From CAITNQ01 sp041661365 (GTDB taxonomy: Bacteria > Latescibacterota > UBA2968 > UBA8231), in the NCBI GenBank assembly GCA_041661365.1, contig JBAZUN010000001.1, forward strand, positions 1-54,929: a stretch of 54,929 nucleotides of DNA, in the 5' to 3' direction. How positions within the stretch are numbered: the first letter of the stretch is position 1; every line of letters begins with the position of its first letter. Below, piece by piece: positions 51,466-54,929 of this stretch. The notes under the pieces were generated by a model, which saw only the letters and a program-made list of their open reading frames with translations, had not been told where the DNA came from and ran no database searches. A program made the translations under genes and the position numbers.

Positions 51466-53076
51466 ATGCCGACCAAGCGCTTCGCCACGCAGCACTGCCC
51501 CGTCGAGTGGTCGTACCTCTCCGGCCAGGCCTATCCCGACCCAGGGAACGAGATCGAGCTCGACGTGGTCGTCACCGCGCCGGACGGCAGGGTGCAGCGC
51601 GTGCCGACCTTCTGGGCCGGGGACCAGGAATGGCGGGTCCGCTATGCCCCGTCCATCACCGGCCGTCATCGCTTCCGCACCGAGTGCTCTGATCCCGGCA
51701 ACCCCGACCTCCACGGCCTGGAAGGGGTGCTGGAGGTGGCGCCCTACACGGGGAGCAACCCGCTGCTGCGGCACGGACCGCTGCGGGTCAACGCCGGCCG
51801 GCGGCACTTCGAGCACGCGGACGGAACCCCCTTCCTCTGGCTCGGCGACACCTGGTGGATGGGGCTGACGCGGCGGCTGAGCTGGCCCGAAGAGTTCCAG
51901 CTCCTGGCCGCTGACCGGGTGCAGAAGGGGTTCAACGTGGTGCAGATCGTGGCCGGATTATACCCCGACATGCCGGCCTACGATCCCCGCGGCTTCAACG
52001 AGGCCGGGCATCCCTGGGAGGCGGAGTACGCCCGACTCAATCCGGCCTACTTCGACATGGCCGATCTCCGTATCCAATGGCTGGCGCGCGTCGGCCTGGT
52101 GCCGGCGGTGGTCGGCTGCTGGGGATACCATCTCCCCTGGCTGGGGATGGAGCGGATGAAGCGTCACTGGCGCAACCTCGTCGCTCGCTGGGGGGCATAC
52201 CCGGTGGTCTGGATCCTGGCCGGCGAGGCCACCATGCCCTACTACCTGGCCGAGGACAAGACCGCCGCGGCCGAGTTCCAGCGCCAGGGATGGACCGAGC
52301 TCGCCCGGTACGTGCGCGAGATCGATCCCTACCGCCACCCGCTCACCCTGCACCCGGGGGACACGGCGAGGAACACGGTCAGCGACCCGACGGTGCTGGA
52401 CTACGACATGCTGCAGACCGGTCACGGTGGGGCCGGCAGCATCCCCAACACGGTGAAGCGGGTGAGCCTCAGCCGCGACGCGGAGCCGACCCTACCGGTG
52501 GTCAACGGCGAGGTCTGCTACGAAGGCATCCTCGAAAACAGCCGCGAGGAGATCCAGCGCTTCATGTTCTGGAACAACCTGCTCCTCGGGGCGCGCGGGT
52601 TCACCTATGGCGCCAACGGGATCTGGCAGCTCAACCAGGAGGGGATCCCGTACGGTCCCTCCCCGCACGGCGCCTCCTGGGGGGACACCCCGTGGTCGGT
52701 CGCCTACCGGCTGCCGGGATCGGGCCAGCTCGGGATCGCCAAGCGGTTCCTGGAGCGGTATCCCTGGTGGCGCTTCGAGTGCCATCCGGAGTGGATCGAG
52801 CCGCACTTCACCGTGGACCAGAACCCCTCCGGGCATATCGCGGCCGGCATCCCCGGGCAGGTGCGGGTGATCTACTTCCACCAGCCGATCGCGCCGTGGA
52901 GCGGCCTGCCGATCGTCAAGGGTCTGGAGGCCGGTTCGAGGTACCGAGTCTTCTGGTTCGATCCCAAGACCGGGGAGGAACGGGGTCTGCCCGAGGTGAG
53001 CGGCGGCCAGGGCGAGTGGCAGGTGCCGATGCCCGCGACCATGGCCGACTGGGTGCTGGTGCTCGAACGGCGGTGA
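51466..53076 (+). CDS. DUF5060/DUF4038 glycoside hydrolase (apiosidase-like)
   Basis: The 536-residue protein starts with a DUF5060-like beta-sandwich (about 1-95). A DUF4038 catalytic barrel follows (about 105-440; landmarks FLWLGDTWWMGLTRRLSW, YPVVWILAGEATMPYY and LPVVNGEVCYEGILENS), then a beta-sandwich to residue 536. Related GH140 enzymes cleave apiose or other plant-wall sugars. The conserved acids in AGEAT and NGEVCYE are the likely catalytic pair. No signal peptide is seen, so it would act on sugars imported by the preceding MFS transporter. ATG 51466 follows AAGAAAGGG. Confidence 0.8.
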   Translation: MPTKRFATQHCPVEWSYLSGQAYPDPGNEIELDVVVTAPDGRVQRVPTFWAGDQEWRVRYAPSITGRHRFRTECSDPGNPDLHGLEGVLEVAPYTGSNPLLRHGPLRVNAGRRHFEHADGTPFLWLGDTWWMGLTRRLSWPEEFQLLAADRVQKGFNVVQIVAGLYPDMPAYDPRGFNEAGHPWEAEYARLNPAYFDMADLRIQWLARVGLVPAVVGCWGYHLPWLGMERMKRHWRNLVARWGAYPVVWILAGEATMPYYLAEDKTAAAEFQRQGWTELARYVREIDPYRHPLTLHPGDTARNTVSDPTVLDYDMLQTGHGGAGSIPNTVKRVSLSRDAEPTLPVVNGEVCYEGILENSREEIQRFMFWNNLLLGARGFTYGANGIWQLNQEGIPYGPSPHGASWGDTPWSVAYRLPGSGQLGIAKRFLERYPWWRFECHPEWIEPHFTVDQNPSGHIAAGIPGQVRVIYFHQPIAPWSGLPIVKGLEAGSRYRVFWFDPKTGEERGLPEVSGGQGEWQVPMPATMADWVLVLERR

Positions 53077-53085
53077 GCGGGTCAG

Positions 53086-53134
53086 GGGGCTCCGGTCGGA
53101 TCTGGCCTTGGCGCCAGGATCGGCCGGAGGCCCC
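53086..53134. terminator. Strong imperfect hairpin between convergent genes
   Basis: The arms 53086-53106 and 53113-53134 are complementary over about 21 positions with a few mismatches, enclosing a short loop (CTCCGGTCGGATC opposite GATCGGCCGGAG). The structure sits in the 64-base gap between the glycosidase and Gfo/Idh genes and suits a two-way terminator. It has no U-tract. Confidence 0.5.
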
Positions 53135-53140
53135 GGCTGG

Positions 53141-54109
53141 TCATCCGGGCAGGGAGAGGATGCGGCCCTCGCGACCGGACTTGTACGCCGCCTCGATCGC
53201 CTCGAGGTTGCGCTGTCCGTCCAGGCCGGTGGTCAGCGGCTCGTTGCCCTGCTCGACGGCCGCGACAAAGCGCTGCAGCAATCCGGCGTAGTAATCGGGA
53301 AAGACCACGGGCCAGGTCTCCTCGCCGGCGGCGGAGAGGAGCCGCAGCTCGCGACCGAGCAACAACGTTCCCTCGGTCCCGAAGACCTCGAGCAGGTGGC
53401 CGGCCTGGGGCACGGCGCACGAGACGCTCAGCAGACCGTGGGCCCCGGACCGGAACTCGATCAGGGCAAAGCCGCTCTCCTCGACCGGCCAACTGAAGAT
53501 CGCGCTGCTGCCCAGGTACCCGATCCGGGCGAGGTCGCCGGCCAGGAAGCGGAACAGGTCCAGGTAGTGGGAGCCCACGTCGATGAAGGCGCCGCCCCCG
53601 GACTGGGCCGGATCGAGCCGCCACTCCCCGGCCTGGCGCGGGGTCCACTTGGCCAGGTGGGCGCGCAGCTCGACCAGCTGACCAAGGCGTCCGCCGGCGA
53701 TCAGCTCGCGTATCTGCTGGTAGATCGGCCACCCGCGCAGGACGAAGCAGAGCTCCAGGTGCACCCCGGCCCGGTCGCAGGCAGCCGTCATCTCCGCGCA
53801 CTCGGCGCCGGAGAGGGCCATCGGCTTCTCGCAGAGCACGTGCTTCCCTGCCGCGGCCACGTCCAGGACCTGCTCGCGGTGGAGGTTGACCGGGCTGGAG
53901 ACATAGACCGCGTCGACCTGCGCGTCGGCGAGGAGAACCTCGACCCGGTCGGTGTGCGACGGCACCCCCAACTCCCGGGCCAGACTGGCGGCCCGCTCCG
54001 GGTCGCGCACCATCAGCCGCTGCACCGTGCATCCCGGATCGGCCTGCATCGCCGGGATCACCCGCCGGCGGGCCACGCTCCCCGCGCCCAGCACGCCCCA
54101 GCGGATCAT
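53141..54109 (-). CDS. Gfo/Idh/MocA-family dehydrogenase
   Basis: The 322-residue cytoplasmic oxidoreductase has an N-terminal NAD(P)-binding Rossmann domain (WGVLGAGSVARRRVIPAM), the signature HVLCEKPMAL with the catalytic lysine, and FIDVGSHYLDLFRFLAGD at the dimer/substrate interface. These enzymes oxidise or reduce hydroxyls of sugars and inositols; the substrate is not known. ATG 54109 overlaps the TGA of the ACT-like gene (ATGA), so it is the last of at least three coupled minus-strand genes. Confidence 0.92.
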   Translation of the reverse strand: MIRWGVLGAGSVARRRVIPAMQADPGCTVQRLMVRDPERAASLARELGVPSHTDRVEVLLADAQVDAVYVSSPVNLHREQVLDVAAAGKHVLCEKPMALSGAECAEMTAACDRAGVHLELCFVLRGWPIYQQIRELIAGGRLGQLVELRAHLAKWTPRQAGEWRLDPAQSGGGAFIDVGSHYLDLFRFLAGDLARIGYLGSSAIFSWPVEESGFALIEFRSGAHGLLSVSCAVPQAGHLLEVFGTEGTLLLGRELRLLSAAGEETWPVVFPDYYAGLLQRFVAAVEQGNEPLTTGLDGQRNLEAIEAAYKSGREGRILSLPG

Positions 54110-54660
54110 CGTCCGTCTCCCTTGCCTTTGTCTACTCCGGGGTCCGACCCGACCGCGTCGGTCGCCGGCAGGAAGGCATAGGCCGCGGCTTCCAGCCACC
54201 CGCGCTCGGCCAAGACAGTCAGGGCCTGGTCGACCGCGACCGGCCGGCCGGCCAGGACCAGCACTGGGTCACCGGCCTCGACCCCGACGCGGCTGAGACT
54301 CACCGGGATCCGACTCAGCGCGGCCTCGACCCCCTCGGTCCAGGCCGAAGCGGTCAGCCGGACCGTGGCAGTCTTGAGCAGCCGCGGGTCCCGCGCGTAG
54401 TCGTGGCAGTCGACCGAGCGCACCGCCTCCAGCCGCGTCAGCACCCGCCGGACCACCTCCATGCGCGGCCGGAAGGCGTGGAAGGTGATGGCGATCATCC
54501 CCTCGCGCCCGTCAGGGGAGCAGGCCGGGTCGCCGTACCCGATGAAGCTCTCGATCTGGATCCCCCGCCCGGAGAAGACCATGGCGATGGCCGCGGCCGC
54601 GCCGGGACGGTCCTCGGTGCGGATGAGGAAGAGCCAATGCTCGGTCTCGGGCGGGTTCAC
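54106..54660 (-). CDS. ACT-domain-like regulatory protein (IlvH-like)
   Basis: The 184-residue soluble protein begins NPPETEHWLFLIRTEDRPGA and continues with the GRGIQIESFIGYGD pattern of ACT domains, as in acetolactate synthase small subunits. A second, weaker beta-alpha-beta unit follows (TVRLTASAWTEG...). It could sense an amino acid or other small molecule. No acetolactate synthase is nearby. GTG 54660 is chosen over ATG 54672 because it overlaps the upstream TGA in the GTGA form used throughout this window. Neighbours are dehydrogenases, so it may regulate one of them. Confidence 0.6.
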   Translation of the reverse strand: MNPPETEHWLFLIRTEDRPGAAAAIAMVFSGRGIQIESFIGYGDPACSPDGREGMIAITFHAFRPRMEVVRRVLTRLEAVRSVDCHDYARDPRLLKTATVRLTASAWTEGVEAALSRIPVSLSRVGVEAGDPVLVLAGRPVAVDQALTVLAERGWLEAAAYAFLPATDAVGSDPGVDKGKGDGR

Positions 54661-54929
54661 GGGGTGCACCATTCCTCGATCTTGGCCCGGATCCCCTCGG
54701 CCGCCTGATACAGCAGCTCGGTCTCCTCGCGCCAGTACCCTTCGACGGGAAGCAGCCGCTCCACCGCTCCGGCCACGATCAGCCGGGCGCCGAACGGACC
54801 GTGGATCCCCGACTCCCCCTCGTGCCGGTACTGGGCCGCGATCTCCATCGGCCGGCCGGCGACGATGGCCGTGACCAGCTCGACCACGGCGTGGGTGGTG
54901 GCCTGCACGGTCTTGGCCTCGGTGTAGTG
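54657..54929 (-). CDS. C-terminal part of an unidentified enzyme, cut by window end
   Basis: The frame enters at the window edge and ends at TGA 54659-54657. The visible 90 residues include TEAKTVQATTHAVVELVTAI and GIHGPFGARLIVAGAVERLL, then an amphipathic helix (YWREETELLYQAAEGIRAK). The layout loosely resembles the last strands and helix of dehydrogenases of the lactate/malate type, but I cannot assign a family with confidence. It is the first visible gene of the coupled run with the ACT-like and Gfo/Idh proteins. Confidence 0.5.
   Translation of the reverse strand, partial: HYTEAKTVQATTHAVVELVTAIVAGRPMEIAAQYRHEGESGIHGPFGARLIVAGAVERLLPVEGYWREETELLYQAAEGIRAKIEEWCTP

Noticed and set aside
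1..54929. tRNA, rRNA, CRISPR array, insertion sequence or prophage
   Set aside because: No T-loop-like motifs in plausible cloverleaf context, no regularly spaced repeats and no transposase, integrase or phage structural genes were seen.
54657..54929. Confident lactate/malate dehydrogenase call for the cut-off gene
   Set aside because: Only 90 C-terminal residues are visible and the resemblance is loose; left as unidentified.

Overview
The window is about 55 kb of GC-rich bacterial DNA with densely packed, often overlapping genes and many GTG starts. The best lineage clue is the secreted protease at 25.9-30.7 kb. It ends in a FlgD/type IX-secretion-like sorting domain (motif NYPNPFNPQTT), typical of the FCB group and related candidate phyla. 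The rest is rich in sugar ABC transporters, a uroporphyrinogen-decarboxylase-like protein, amidohydrolases, an enolase-superfamily enzyme, Gfo/Idh dehydrogenases and TIM-barrel sugar isomerases. Together these suggest an uncultured glycan- and small-organic-acid-degrading bacterium, for example something Latescibacterota-like; this is inference. No tRNA, rRNA, CRISPR array, integrase or transposase gene was seen. A run of ten N at 31337 marks an assembly gap.

Layout: (i) 0-10.5 kb holds the end of an Ldh-family dehydrogenase, a minus-strand sugar ABC module (a solute-binding protein fused to one permease, followed by a second permease with a large inserted domain), a plus-strand run (URO-D-like, Nudix, Tat-exported Fe-S aldo/keto reductase, AKR-like barrel) and galM. 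(ii) 10.5-18.2 kb holds a ribose-type ABC transporter (binding protein, double ATPase, permease) plus a HAD phosphatase and an EamA transporter. This stretch is broken up by four long palindromic elements; a cyclic-nucleotide-gated K+ channel gene sits between two of them, inside the transporter operon. (iii) 18.2-25.8 kb has a cold-shock gene, an MrfB-like exonuclease with two tandem MrfA-like helicases (DNA repair), and a DUF3052 protein. (iv) 25.9-33 kb has the giant M6-type protease, a barrel-like envelope protein, gene debris with a fifth, truncated palindromic element, and a radical SAM enzyme.

(v) 33.5-38.5 kb is an island of less GC-rich sequence. It carries a single-chain nuclease/N6-adenine methylase, its specificity subunit and a two-gene unit of unknown function with its own promoter and operator-like repeat. 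(vi) 38.6-44.5 kb is a minus-strand catabolic cluster (TIM-barrel isomerase, double-domain amidohydrolase, sialidase-like BNR protein, unknown protein, GH-like barrel). (vii) 44.6-50 kb has a phosphotransferase/methyltransferase/tail-anchored peptide operon, a small protein coupled to a CPBP protease, an acetyltransferase remnant, a HEAT-repeat protein and an enolase-superfamily enzyme. (viii) 50-54.9 kb has an MFS transporter followed by a DUF4038 glycosidase, then a minus-strand Gfo/Idh dehydrogenase, an ACT-domain-like protein and a cut-off gene.

The two most unusual signals are these. First, a family of roughly 167-198 bp palindromic elements keeps a nested three-stem structure and a short core sequence, but has different arm sequences that still pair within each copy. 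Direct pairs bracket single co-oriented genes, and two copies supply the stop codon or 3' end of a neighbouring gene. Second, there is an uncharacterised, translationally coupled two-gene unit (37019-38547) next to the restriction-modification system.
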